Shown here one piece after another: positions 11,187 through 21,266 of a DNA stretch of 64,000 bases. Origin of the DNA: Leptasterias polaris. Lineage: Eukaryota; Echinodermata; Asteroidea; Forcipulatida; Asteriidae. The notes under the pieces were generated by a model. It was not told the origin of the DNA. It did no database searches and saw nothing but the letters and a program-made list of their open reading frames with translations. The position numbers and the translations under genes are program-made. Each line of letters starts with the position of its first letter. The stretch's first letter is position 1. Location of the stretch: NCBI GenBank assembly GCA_037783415.1, contig JAZGTN010000046.1:7687153-7751152 (forward strand), written 5' to 3'.

Positions 11187-11858
11187 TACGTTAATTCAAA
11201 ACTCTGGACAATGGTGGGATTAGGAGGCTTGCATGTTTCAAACAACTGAGCAGATTCCATACTAAGTCAGCATCCATCAATTCATATGAAATCTTCACAA
11301 AAGATACTGATCCATTGAGTTAAAGTGCTTGATGTGCGTTTTCAGCAGAAAAAACCCCACTGCAACTGAAAAGCTAAAATATTTGCGCGATCAATATTTA
11401 ATGCAATGTCAGCAAGATTTCCCTGGTATCCCGCATTAGCAATAAACCATGTAGCATTACAATGGTGGTTACCAATGAAAATTAAGATTCTATTTGTTGA
11501 CTGCTGCGACCGAAGTTTTGCACGGAAACTTCGCTAAACAAGAACAGCAAGTTAAAATCTCAGACATTTTTTCAATCATGTAAAATGTAAATTGATTTTA
11601 TAAATTGACTTTCAAGCTAAACTAACTAAATTAAAACAGTTTTATTCGCCCAATGTTGTGCTTGTTAGTGGTGTACATGCACACACTATGCACACTGTAT
11701 TGCATGAAGCAGCCTTATCCGTGTACACGTGCGGCCATTATGTCATGCACTTTGTGCATAGTGCATTGATATTACCGCGATCGGATATTGCAAGCTTCGG
11801 ATATTACAAGGAAAACGGGCTAGTCCGGCGGACCTCGTATTAACGAGAGTAGACTGTA

Positions 11859-12645
11859 TGATGTTATATAACTGGAAAAACTCGGTAAATTGGTAAAAAT
11901 AGTGATTTAAAAAACACAAATTTAAATAAAGTCATTGTTTTTCAGTTGTTTTCTTTTCAATTTAGTGGTTTTTTTTACCTAAAACATTTTTTAAAGAACT
12001 TTTTACCTTTAGTGAAATATGTGAAATATTCTATGTACGTACTATGTATGGACAAATTTCCCAAATTTTCCTGCGTCTCAAACACAAGTAAATGATTTTT
12101 GTTATATGGCCCTCGCCATGTATGTAACATTTTCGAGCGTCGTCATGTGCAACGACTACTCTGATCTTGGGCATGGCATGTGAAACTACACAGTTTATGG
12201 GACATGAACATACGGAGTTGAGAGCTGCATGCAAGCCTCGTGGTCTCTCGATTATCACGAGTCATGACATGACATGCATGACCTTGTCTTGACTTTGGAG
12301 AGCGTGGCGGGGCCAGGAACGAGTGATCGCCCGCGGTGCAGGCGGTAAAATGTTTTGCGACGAAGTCATATATTGGGCTCAAAACGTTTTATCGTTCGGA
12401 GGCACGAAAATCAAAGGTAAATTTGCTGATTGCCATTTTAAGCCGTGAAAACCGGGAAAATATTAACTGTGTACCTTGGGCAGTTTGTTTTGACGTTTTA
12501 ACGGATATTTTTTTTTTTTTTTTCTTAAAACGCAAACCGTCACAGCCCTCATGCCCTATCTATAGCACCCAGCGTATTTTTAGCGTGGGTATTTAATATA
12601 AAAGGTCACCAATAAACAAGGTTGACGATAGGATGATTTATTGTA
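11859..12645. other. No gene seen
   Basis: Interior of the large inverted-repeat element. Minus-strand frames at 12031-12382 overlap each other and lack recognisable domains. A T16 run at 12507-12523 is the only notable simple sequence. Confidence 0.35.
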
Positions 12646-12883
12646 CACGCCACTCATGCACTGAAAACTCATAAACATTCGTATTGTAATGTAGGCATGA
12701 CGGGCATTTGCCGAACCCAGGTAAAATGACAGACATTGACTCACCTTTTTCTAAATGCTGTGACGGACCAAAGGCTGCAATGACGGTACCCTGCGTCAAG
12801 AATGTGGTGGTAAATGACCCACCCATGACGCACCTTTCCCGGGGGTCGTAGGGTGCGTCATACAATTGACAGGTGCATAACAA

Positions 12884-13020
12884 TTGGCCCATCTCCATGG
12901 TGCGACGTACTAAGTACGGCCGAGTTCGGATGCGGCGTTCCTGCCATATTATAACCACTGCCGAAATCATCAATTCGGACTCGGCCGCACAGTCGCACCA
13001 TGGAGGTGGGCCAATTGTTA
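12884..13020. mobile_element. Small foldback (MITE-like) insert
   Basis: The arms begin AACAATTGGCCCATCTCCAT on the left and AACAATTGGCCCACCTCCAT on the right (minus strand). Pairing continues through ATGGTGCGAC and GGCCGAG words, about 45 bp in all. It sits inside the right arm of the 8.2-15.4 kb element, next to an AATTCGTTTAAACGAATT palindrome at about 13020-13037. No target duplication is evident. Confidence 0.65.
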
Positions 13021-13059
13021 ATTCGTTTAAACGAATTGCTAATTCGTTATTAGCGAGGC

Positions 13060-15170
13060 CAGCGATGGGGTCATTTTTCGCCTTCCTATCTGTCACCACA
13101 CTAAATTTGTCTTTTTCAATCTTTGATTTCTAATAGAAATACTCGCCGAATGTAAAAGAAAATTCATCAAATTGAAGAGGAAAACATGCTTGTTTGATTG
13201 GTATTGTTCATTTTGATACTTACATGATATTTGAAGCACAACTTGCTTGAAGAAATTCTCTTTTGCGAGAGTGATTTTTTATCGCGGACGCGGCCATTTT
13301 GGTTTTTGACCGCCTGATCTGTGTTTTCATTTTTACTCGCTTTCGTGCGAAGTTTGGTGAATGTAATTTTGTTGGTGTAAGATTTGGACAGAGAATGAAT
13401 GTAGCTTTCTTTTGATACTAAGTTTGGCAATTTTGGTGCATTTTGAGGTAAGAAATTTGACTTTGAATGAACAAAATTCATGCAAAAAGTGATATTTTGT
13501 GCAAAAATTTGAGCTTTTTTTCAGAAAAATCCAGTTAAAATGGGGTTGAGGGAGCTGGAAAGGTTGATTTTAGGGATGCTTGAAGCCTTCCAAAGGCAAT
13601 GGAATTAAAAAAATTCTAATTTTCCATGTCGCCTTACGCCGCAAAGAGCTTTTAGGAAATGCGCCGTGCCGATGAAGCAGCGGCAATTTCAGGACGATGT
13701 CAAGCACAATCTTTACAAACGCGCATTTTACTAATTTGCGCGCGCAATTGTGAACGAATTGCACACGTATAATTTCCAATATTGTGCTTTTGCGCGCGCA
13801 AATTAGAACTGCGCTACATTTGTGCATTACATTATTCTGACTTTGAAAATGAGTTTAACTTATATTATATTAAATAATAATAAGACAGATCTGATGGTGG
13901 TCATAACAAGAGAACTTATATTTACTACTTTCTATCTTATTTCTATAAAGTTTTTTCACCACCTGTCTCTTTGCTGCTGTTTATTTTTGAATTGTTTTTA
14001 TTAATTCTATTTTTATAACAAGAAAGAAATAATTATCAATATCATATCATTGCCGTCATCTCCACCACACCACTCATCATGCACTATTTTATTATTACTA
14101 CTCCTATTTATAGTTAATAAAATATGTTTTATCATTTTACAACACCACAAATTTACTCAGCATTTTTGTATTTGCTGTTGTTTCTCACCAATTTGTTTTT
14201 CATAGCATAATAGTTTCAATATTAAACATGCTTTATTATTTATTAATGACACAAATAGCCTATTAATTACGGGTTGTTTTTTTAGGGCAAATTTGTTTTC
14301 CATTTGCTTTTTACAATGAGGGGCACATACTTTACTGTGACCTGTGTTGTGTGTTACAGCACTTTTTTGTTTTGTCTTGTAGAGCTACAGCTTATTTTAA
14401 TTTATTTGATGTTGTCCATCTTGGTACTGCAACATTGCTTATGAAGAGTCACCAGAAACTCCTTGAAGATCCATCTACAGGCTAGAGATCTGGTGATTGA
14501 AGAACAAGATAAACAATTTTTTAAGAATTAAATTGCTTTTGTTTTAATATATTTTGTCAATTTTGCTTACAAACAAAGTGAAAAAAAACAATACATTAAC
14601 AAGAAAATAATAGGGGCCTACTCACATCACCTAGAAGAGTTCCAGGAGTCAGGCATTGGTGTCATCTTTTTATTTGGTTTGCACATTGCATTGCTCTTGC
14701 CAAGATCTATAATTTGGTATCCATTATGATTTTGCTATGTTACGTATGCACAAACAGATTTTAGACTAAGTAATCTTGCTGTAAATATGCATGATTTTTT
14801 TAAAATATATTTGTTTACATAACTTTTCTTTTGCTTTTGTTGCGACATGGTGTAACTTCACCATGGAAACATAATATGTGTTTAATTTAGAAAGCACTGT
14901 ATTTGGTTCATCCTGAGCTGTTTGTTGGTTAAACAATTAGTGCATATTTCTATTCAAAGGCACAACTAATTACTTTATAACAATTGGGAGTCAATTTAAA
15001 AAGTGATGACAGAAAACAACACCCTAAAAATTGGCATTAAAATTGTCGTAACTCCTTACCAGAAAAAGCTATGAAAATAATTTTACCACCATTGTGATCC
15101 TCAGGTTGTAAGCTTTCCAATGATATAAAACTTGTCGGTGAAATAAAAAAAAATGCAAAAAGTGCTGTCC
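13060..15170. other. AT-rich interior without a recognised gene
   Basis: About 2.1 kb separates the two halves of the right arm. A 104-codon minus-strand frame (13481-13167) is Lys/Ser/Asn-rich and matches nothing I know; I treat it as chance. The only clear structure is the hairpin at 13731-13806. Confidence 0.4.
13731..13806. repeat. 17-bp inverted repeat around alternating GC
   Basis: The arms CTAATTTGCGCGCGCAA (13731-13747) and its exact reverse complement (13790-13806) flank a 42-base loop. The GCGCGCGC cores could adopt Z-DNA. No target duplication was identified. Confidence 0.7.
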
Positions 15171-15176
15171 TCCCTA

Positions 15177-15386
15177 TCGTTATAACGAATTACCTGATTC
15201 GTTCAAACGAATTACTAATTCGTTCAAACGAATTTCTAATTCGTTACAACGAATTATAAATTCGTTATAACGAATTAGTTCCTAGGCCTATATTACTAAT
15301 TCGTTCAAACGAATTACTAATTCGTTCAAACGAATTACTAATTCGTTACAACGAATTATAAATTCGTTATAACGAATTAGTTCCTG
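15177..15386. repeat. Nine AATTCGTTNNAACGAATT palindromes in tandem
   Basis: Successive 16-18-bp palindromes have central pairs TA, CA or AC and are spaced 2-4 bases apart. The last four units plus the AGTTCCT that follows are a second copy of the preceding block, so the cluster grew by block duplication. Confidence 0.9.
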
Positions 15387-15823
15387 CTGATAATATTTAC
15401 TTCAGTGGCACGGGCGATTGGGCTTTCGTCGTAAGATACACCTCCAGCAATGCAGCAGAGTAAACTTACGTACCGCCTCTTGGTGTAGATGATCTGGTGG
15501 GAATTGATGGGGCAGCCACTCGGCAGATCAGACTAGCAGTAGCACCTGTACTTTAGCACTGTGGCACTGCAGTAGCACTACACTTACAGTAGTAGTACTT
15601 TCTGACGGTTGTTGTAAAATAACACAAACATGCATAGGAAGAAATCATGACATAGACAAACTCAGTCGCCATACGACCGCCTTCTACACTAGGTACTACG
15701 TCGTTTTAATAATAATAGTCCCGATACAATTTATTTGTAACTACTGCGTGGTGATACTGATAGTGATACCACCAGTCTATAGTCTCCCATCCCCGCAGCG
15801 TGCAAGGAGGCTAGGATATAAGA

Positions 15824-15844
15824 CCCCCCCCCCCCCCCCCCCCC
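15824..15844. repeat. 21-base poly-C run
   Basis: Uninterrupted C tract. Run length is likely unreliable in most sequencing chemistries. Confidence 0.85.
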
Positions 15845-15925
15845 TCCGCGCGCCCACGGCAGCTGGACCACCAGCCCTTGTCAATACTCACCCTAGCAAC
15901 AAGCAACAACAAACAACACATCATA

Positions 15926-16086
15926 TCGAATAATTATGGACTTGTGGACAAGTCGCTAAATGTTTGTCGCGGTGGTAGTCGGTTGTTGCTGACACTCACT
16001 CTCAGCTCTCCTCCAAGATCAAAGACTGCTCTCCCCAGATCAATTCTCTCGCGTTAGGTTGCTGTACTCCAGCAAGTAGTCTCGCA

Positions 16087-16125
<39 letters not shown>

Positions 16126-16247
16126 AGCCAATCTTGCGATAACATCTGCTCCAATGTCACGCGAGAATCGCGGAGAGAGTTGGAACGCTATCATGGCGAC
16201 AAATATTTAACGACTTGACCACAAGTCTATACCATACCGAATAATAC
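15926..16247. repeat. Inverted repeat (~45-bp imperfect arms) around a G37 run
   Basis: The left arm near 15926-15972 includes GGACTTGTGGACAAGTCG, AAATGTTTGTCGC. The right arm near 16194-16247 includes GCGACAAATATTTAACGACT, TGACCACAAGTC and CGAATAAT in inverse order. This is probably a small foldback element. The C run at 15824 is not symmetrically placed and is not part of it. Confidence 0.55.
16087..16123. repeat. 37-base poly-G run
   Basis: Uninterrupted G tract within the loop of the 15.9-16.2 kb inverted repeat. It can form G-quadruplexes, and its true length is doubtful. Confidence 0.85.
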
Positions 16248-16483
16248 CGTGATTTTTCTTAGCGTATTGTTTTGTCTCCCTGGTTTTGTGTTTTTAGTTT
16301 ACGATAATTTGTATGTTTTTCTTGCCTAGCATTTTGCTATTTTTACTATTTTTTTTTTTTTTTCTACTACTATTTCTATTTTTACTATTATATTATTGTT
16401 TTAATGTTATTGTCTTTTGGAATTTGGCCTCCGGGCCACGATTTGAGACAAATAAAAGAAATGAATGAATGAATGAATGAATA
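16248..16483 (+). mobile_element. Possible 3' tail of a non-LTR retrotransposon
   Basis: T-rich sequence is followed by TTTGGCCTCCGGGCCACG, ATTTGAGACAAATAAAAG and then an (ATGA)n tail at 16459-16483. A short-unit tail after such a sequence is characteristic of several LINE clades. No coding part is present. Confidence 0.4.
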
Positions 16484-17059
16484 TTGAGCACTTTGAATTT
16501 TCTCAGTATTATTTATGTCTTCCTGTACGGTCTTTCCTCTGCATTACTGTGTTTTTCTCGGACTTGTTTTAGTTTTTTTGTTTTTTTACGTCTTAGTTTC
16601 TTTTCACAGGAGTGTGAGTGGTTGTCACATTTTGTCGATGACAGTTTTGTAAAATTTTGTATTTGCCTTGACTGTTTCATGAGCATATTTGAGGACACGT
16701 CTTCATAACGTGATCAATAGTTACGTTACATTATTAACAAAACGTCACCTTACGGTACACGTCATTTCAAGAATTTCATATCGACACAAACCATATATAG
16801 CACTCGAAAATACTGTATTTCTAACTTTTCAATACCAACAAAATGCCGAACATTTTGTTGAAACAAAAAACCTAGGTATGTAGTTTCCATCTTCATATTC
16901 TTCTTCCGTAGAACTCATCTTCTCTACATAATGACTCAATAACAATATTGAATAGAACCTTGAAACTCATCACAGACAGATAAACCTTAATATGAAGACG
17001 ATCACACACTTCATGATGTCATGATAACGTCATCAGGTATCGAATTACATTAAGTTAAA
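16484..17059. other. No gene seen
   Basis: T-rich, unique-looking sequence. The opposed 61- and 74-codon frames at 16484-16708 are complementary shadows with no family motif. Confidence 0.35.
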
Positions 17060-17340
17060 GTTTAATACTTGAAAAATATCATAACTCATGAACCATATGT
17101 TGTTTCTTTACAATACATGTATATAGGCCTACATCATGTAAAAAGTCTTCATCAAGTGCTACACAATTTGTGAACCCATTTGACCTTGACTTCCGGTTCA
17201 AGTCGGAAGTTGAAATTCAATGTTTCAAAAATAATAACTTCTGAACCACACACATTACAATCTATACATAGTTTGAAAAGTATTTCACAACTTAAGACGG
17301 TTCACAGAATGCGACTCCATTTAACGTTAATTACAGAGCA
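17060..17340 (+). repeat. Two further units of the ~150-bp family
   Basis: The words ATAACTCATGAACCATAT (about 17081) and ATAACTTCTGAACCACAC (about 17232) match the unit starts at 6963-7690. TTTGACCTTGACTTCCGGTT followed by GTCGGAAGTTG occurs near 17178-17211. Confidence 0.8.
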
Positions 17341-17533
17341 ATTTACCTGATCAGACTTGACAAATGTTTGTCGGTGATCAAGCTGGGATTCCCAGTGATC
17401 ACCAGTACTCAGTAGCTTCATCAGGACACCAGTGTTTCTTTCTTATTTTAAATAAGTAATCTTACAGCAATCATGACCATCCAGAATGAATATAAGAGCA
17501 TTCTGAGCAAATAATTTGTTTTTATCCTTATAC

Positions 17534-17852
17534 CGATGATAATAATAATAATAATTATAGTGGCTTCTTATATAGCGCTGGTCCGTCACTCAGTGACGCT
17601 CGTGGCGCTTCAACATTATTACCCCAGGTCACTGGGCCATTTTTGTATCAAGCTAAATCAATCACAAGAACCATCTCTGCCCTCACAGGTACCCATTTTA
17701 CCCCTGGGTGAAGAGAAGCAATTATAGTTAAGTGTCTTGCTCAAGGACACAAGTGTCACGACCGGGACTCGAACCCACACTCTGCTGATCAGAAACACCA
17801 GAGCTTGGATCCGGTGCTCTTATCCACTCGGCCACGACACGCCACACGATGA
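17534..17852 (-). mobile_element. tRNA-derived SINE, copy 2 (complete)
   Basis: On the minus strand: A box TGGCCGAGTGG (17834-17824), B box GGGTTCGAGTCCC (17776-17764), the shared CTTGAGCAAGACACTTAAC body and an (ATT)n 3' tail at about 17540-17556. CGATGA occurs on both sides (17534-17539, 17847-17852) as a possible target duplication. It is the same family as the copy at 9666-11186, without the MITE. Confidence 0.88.
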
Positions 17853-17982
17853 GTATTCTAAGCACTGTGAACTCAGTTACCCGAGTTCTGTGAAAAAAAT
17901 CCACAGGCAAATAAGGGTAAAAACTAAATTATATTATGTATCTGAGATGCAAAAATCAACATCTATGGAAAAAGAAATCTGA

Positions 17983-18647
17983 GCAGTTTGAAAACTGTTT
18001 GACTCCGATCGAGCCGAGATTGAACAAAAAGCTTAAAACTTAATTTTTCTTTTTTATTACAAAGAACTTCTTGGGAACTTAGATTTTGTTTATTCTCCGA
18101 TTAAGCTGAAACAATTTTTCAAAATCAATTTCAGAGCTGTAGTTTGGCAGTTTGGAAATGTTGTGTTTCCGATCGTGCTGAGATTTAACACAGCTTCGTA
18201 ACACCCATGTTTCTTACTACAGAATTAATCTTCGAGCATTTTGAAGATATTCAATTTTGTTTTGTCTCCGATCAAGCTGAGATTGAACCATGTAGCTTCA
18301 GAACACCAATTTTGAAGAGTTTGAATATTTTTTTCTCTCCGATCGACTGAGATTTAACCAGGAGCTTCACAACTAATTAATCGCCAACCATCTAGAAGAC
18401 TTTGAATATTTTTTCTCTCCGATCGAGCTGAGGTTTAACCAGCATCTTCACAACACCCTTGTTTCTTATTACAGAACTCATCTGCAAGCATTCCGAAGAC
18501 TTTGAATATTTTTTCTCTCCGATCGAGCTGAGATTTTACGAGCAGCTTCACAACACCCATGTTTCTTACTACAGAATTAATCGCCAAACATCTAGAAGAC
18601 TTTTAATATTTTTTCTCTCCGATCGAGCTGAGATTTAACCAGAATCA
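17983..18647. repeat. Diverged 100-bp satellite monomers, left part of a remnant
   Basis: Repeated blocks TCTCCGATCGAGCTGAGATT, TTCACAACACCC, TTGTTTCTTATTACAGAA and AGACTTTGAATATT recur about every 100 bases, with one unit shortened to about 81. Monomers get less recognisable toward 17983, as at the edge of an array. 18240-18532 is nearly identical to 35903-36195. Confidence 0.85.
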
Positions 18648-19036
18648 AGATCTACTTCAACGATAATTGAGAAATAAAACAGATTTCTTAATCTCATACG
18701 TAATGTTATTAAGTATTCTGATTTTGTAGATTGGATTGTTTTACACCAATATTTTTTTCGTAATTTTAACTGAAAAAATTAAACCTTTCTTGGGGTTTTT
18801 AAAAACTCGCGCGCTTCCATGGCTCCCTCCATAGGCACTGTGCTTGTCCAATACTATAGCACTTGCATTTACGCGCACCACAAACCCACTATAGGATACG
18901 TGCGTGAACCAGCGAATGATGACGTACTTGTTGGGACGGGAAACCAGGAAGTATAGCGAGGTGTCGTGTGTTTACACGGTAACTATGTATGATGATCTCA
19001 TTATTCGAAGACATTCACCAAGTTAAGACGAGATAA

Positions 19037-19378
19037 TTTACCGTCCTGAACTCATGTGCTGTCGGTGGATGTACTCGGAACACAAATAAGAATCCAGATG
19101 CGAGTTTTTTACCGATTTCCAAGAGATCCTGTCCAGAGAAGGGGGTGGGTTTCGTGACCAACACACGGAAAAACTTCACGTTGACAAAATGGACAATGAT
19201 TTGTAGTGCCCATTTTACAGACGACTGTCGGGATTCAACATCGCAACTAAAGCAACAGGCTTACGCCAGGGTCAATTCCAACCATGAAAGCGCCAACTAC
19301 AGTGCCATCACATGCTTCACAAACGGAGAGTCAGACTGGACAGGCACAGAAGCATCAAAACATATACTTCTGTAGTAG
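19037..19378 (+). pseudogene. Broken THAP-type zinc finger
   Basis: THAP domains are C2CH zinc-binding, DNA-binding modules. One frame gives NSCAVGGCTRNTNKNPDASF from about 19049, holding the first Cys pair. The next frame gives FYRFPRDPVQRRGW (about 19105-19150), the typical FxRFP...W block. The first frame then resumes with TNTRKNFTLTKWTMICSAHF, holding the CxxH pair. Two shifts that cancel each other, one near the T6 run at about 19102-19107 and one near the GGGGGTGGGTTT tract at about 19141-19152, are therefore needed to follow the domain. No AVPTIF-like end is visible. The frame runs on to a TAG at 19373-19375 with no known domain. It lies inside the 18.6-20.5 kb element. Confidence 0.7.
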
Positions 19379-19568
19379 CATAATACTATATACAATAGTT
19401 TTAAATGTTAGTGTTGATAATAAATAGCCACAGGTTTCATTCAAACTGGTCATCACAATATCACATCAAGTTTGTGAAAAATGCAAAATTAAACAAGTGG
19501 TATTCACACCATCAGCACTGGTGTTTTGTGGTAGCACTTTGATGGCTTCGATAATCTGCTCATAAACA

Positions 19569-19920
19569 CAGGGTGTTTAGATAATCTTCCAAGTTAGCTG
19601 GTGGACAGTACAAACGAACTATTCAAACCTAATCTCCCCACTCCAAGCTGTGTACAATTGGGCTTTGTTAAGATCTCGTTTGTACTCTTAACCTTTTGAG
19701 GAATCCTAGATGTATTACAACTAGATCATTTAAATAAAAAACAGAGACTGCTTAATTGGCAGTTTGAATTTTCTAGATAAATGCTGTTTCCTACAACGCC
19801 ATTTCAAATGCTAATGGTACAAAGCCCAATTGTACACAGCTTGGAGTGGGGAGATTAGGTTTGAATAGTTCGTTTGTACTGTCCACCATCTAACTTGGAA
19901 GATTATCTAAACACCCTGTT
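19569..19920. mobile_element. Foldback MITE with ~100-bp arms
   Basis: The arms at about 19569-19668 and 19821-19920 are nearly perfect reverse complements, starting CAGGGTGTTTAGATAATCTT and ending GTACAATTGGGCTTTG, around a ~150-bp AT-rich centre. Only single-base differences separate them (for example AGCTGG versus AGATGG). No clear flanking duplication. It is nested in the THAP-bearing element. Confidence 0.85.
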
Positions 19921-19928
19921 ACGTTGAC

Positions 19929-20150
19929 GTTAATGGAAATATATAAGTTCGCGATCCTCGGCGGCCAGTGGCTCAAACCTCCATGTATATGGTTCGGCAA
20001 CTCCCCCAGCTTCATCAACGCCCTCTTCGTCTTCGGAGGAGCTCCCTCAACCGTCAGAGCTATCCTCACTATCAATACTATCATATGTATTTACTAATTC
20101 TTATTCGTCCACACTATGTTCCTCCCACGATCCGCTAGTGTCTGACATTT
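19929..20150 (-). pseudogene. Acidic Ser/Glu/Asp-rich frame with two stops
   Basis: From an ATG at 20150 the minus strand reads MSDTSGSWEEHSVDE, stop, ELVNTYDSIDSEDSSDG, stop, GSSSEDEEGVDEAGGVAEP, YTWRFEPLAAEDRELIYF, then TAA, all in one frame. The consistent acidic composition across both stops suggests a once-coding exon. The 'PYxxRFEPLA' ending faintly recalls the N-termini of P2X7-intracellular-domain-like proteins of invertebrates; I hold that loosely. Confidence 0.4.
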
Positions 20151-20451
20151 TGTTTTCGTTACCGTGAAAATAGCTATTAGACGCGTACAATAAACACACT
20201 CCGCTGCGCGGGGGGTAAACAAGCCGTTTCCACTCATGTACGTCATCAAAGTCTATGATATATTTTCATCACGTGACACGCTGTTTCCAAAAACTCGCTA
20301 TGAGGAGCTGCTGAACGCTGGTCAAAATGACCCATTTTTTTAATTACGCAACCACCGCAAAGGATTTTCTTTAAAATATACGTAATCATGAAACACAAAT
20401 TGATTGGATTTCGGCAAAGTTTAAATTATCTTAGTGCCGTTGAAGTAGATC

Positions 20452-20592
20452 TTTAACAACACCCTTGTTTCTTAGTAAAGAATTAATCTCATTGTGTTTT
20501 GAGGCGTTTGAATTTTTTCATCTCCGATTACGCTCAGAATGAACCAGTTTGTTCACAACACCCTTGTTTCTTACTAAAAAATTAATCATTAC
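20452..20592. repeat. Satellite monomers, right part of the remnant
   Basis: About 1.4 monomers with CCCTTGTTTCTTACTAAAAA, ATTAATC and ACGCTCAGAATGAACCAG words. These match the class-A monomers of the main array, unlike the diverged type at 17983-18647. The sequence leaves the satellite at about 20590. Confidence 0.85.
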
Positions 20593-20611
20593 GGATCCGC
20601 CTTTTAAAACT

Positions 20612-20644
20612 CAACCCGAGTGAGCCTTCTGTTCACTCGGGTTG
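20612..20644. repeat. 12-bp perfect hairpin
   Basis: CAACCCGAGTGA at 20612-20623 pairs with TCACTCGGGTTG at 20633-20644 around a 9-base loop. It lies 20 bases beyond the satellite remnant. There is no T run after it, so a terminator reading is not supported. Confidence 0.6.
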
Positions 20645-21185
20645 GAAAACATCCTTTTCAGAAAGAACGCCTGGGAGATTAAGATTCTTATCACCGCTAA
20701 TCCTATTATAATCATCTTGGAAAGGTGGACAGTAGCCCTGCCTAAAGAATTCAGTCATATTTTGTAAAGCAAAGTTTCACAATCTGAGTAAAAAACATTG
20801 TTAAGATAATATCCTGCGAAAACTGTTACCTTATTTTCTTTTTGAACCGTGAAAATTAACCCCAAAACGGCCGAGAACGATCTTTTACCTAGTCTTGGCC
20901 CAAGACGTCAGTGATCGATAGTGGATAGTGTAATGCGCTCGGTTACAACTCGTTACAGCGCGCCCTCTTGTGGCTTGAATTACCCAACTTGACTAGCTCG
21001 CACTAACGTCTTGGGAATCTCGTAGCGCTGGCTTAACTTTTTCATTGTTTTCTCCCTAGCCTTTCCTAGGGAACCAATCAGCGCGCGATCGTAGTAATAA
21101 ATTTGCATAATTACTTATGTGACCCAGGGTCATGCTTCAGCTGCATAGTGCATGCAGTAATGTTGACATGGCTGCCAGCTGTGAT
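20645..21185. other. No gene seen
   Basis: Unique-looking sequence. It holds an imperfect inverted pair of the word CCAAGACGT (about 20900-20910) and ACGTCTTGGG (about 21005-21014), with GCGCCCTCTTGTGG at 20960-20973 between them. Confidence 0.35.
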
Positions 21186-21266
21186 CTACGGAAGCCGGAT
21201 AGTGCCAGGAAATAAGAAGTGAAATATTTTTTCATGAGCGCGATAATATTTTTGTTGTACCATTTA

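Larger units (their letters stand above)
9317..11856. mobile_element. Tc1/mariner (pogo-like) non-autonomous DNA transposon
   Basis: The ends are CAGTCGACTCCCGTTATTAT on the left and, read inward on the minus strand, CAGTCTACTCTCGTTAATAC on the right. Both are flanked by TA (9315-9316 and 11857-11858), the target site of Tc1/mariner elements. Inside the left end there are further CGAGGTAC and TTACGAG words. There is no transposase. The SINE and MITE below were inserted into it later. Assignment to the pogo branch rests on end sequence and TA only. Confidence 0.75.
8176..15429. mobile_element. ~7.25-kb element bounded by inverted repeats carrying AATTCGTT palindromes
   Basis: The left end at 8176 reads ACGAAAGCCCAATC..CACTGAAGTA, then ATCAGCGGGAACTAATTCGTT. 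The right end read inward from 15429 on the minus strand gives ACGAAAGCCCAATC, CACTGAAGTAAATATTATCA, then GCAGGAACTAATTCGTT. The flanks GTAGATAC (left) and GTAAGATAC (right) may be a slightly damaged target duplication. Further inward, the left CAATTGTATGACGCACC block is matched in inverse at 12820-12885. The right arm therefore seems split, with 13.05-15.17 kb lying between its halves. No transposase was found, so the element would be non-autonomous or an assembly of nested foldbacks. Confidence 0.55.
18648..20451. mobile_element. 1.8-kb terminal-inverted-repeat element carrying a THAP fragment
   Basis: Both ends read inward as AGATCTACTTCAACG and then diverge. The element splits a satellite remnant: diverged monomers end at its left and TAACAACACCCTTGTTTC resumes at its right. 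No clean target duplication is visible (ATCA versus TTAA at the junctions). Inside are a broken THAP domain on plus, an acidic broken frame on minus, and a nested foldback. THAP domains occur in the transposases of P, Kolobok and ISL2EU elements, so a decayed member of one of these is possible. No catalytic domain was found. Confidence 0.65.

Noticed and set aside
13167..13481. 104-codon minus-strand frame
   Set aside because: Low-complexity Lys/Ser/Asn composition, no family motif, AT-rich interior of an element.
20612..20644. Transcription terminator
   Set aside because: Good stem but no T run and no adjacent gene; bacterial-type terminators are not expected here.
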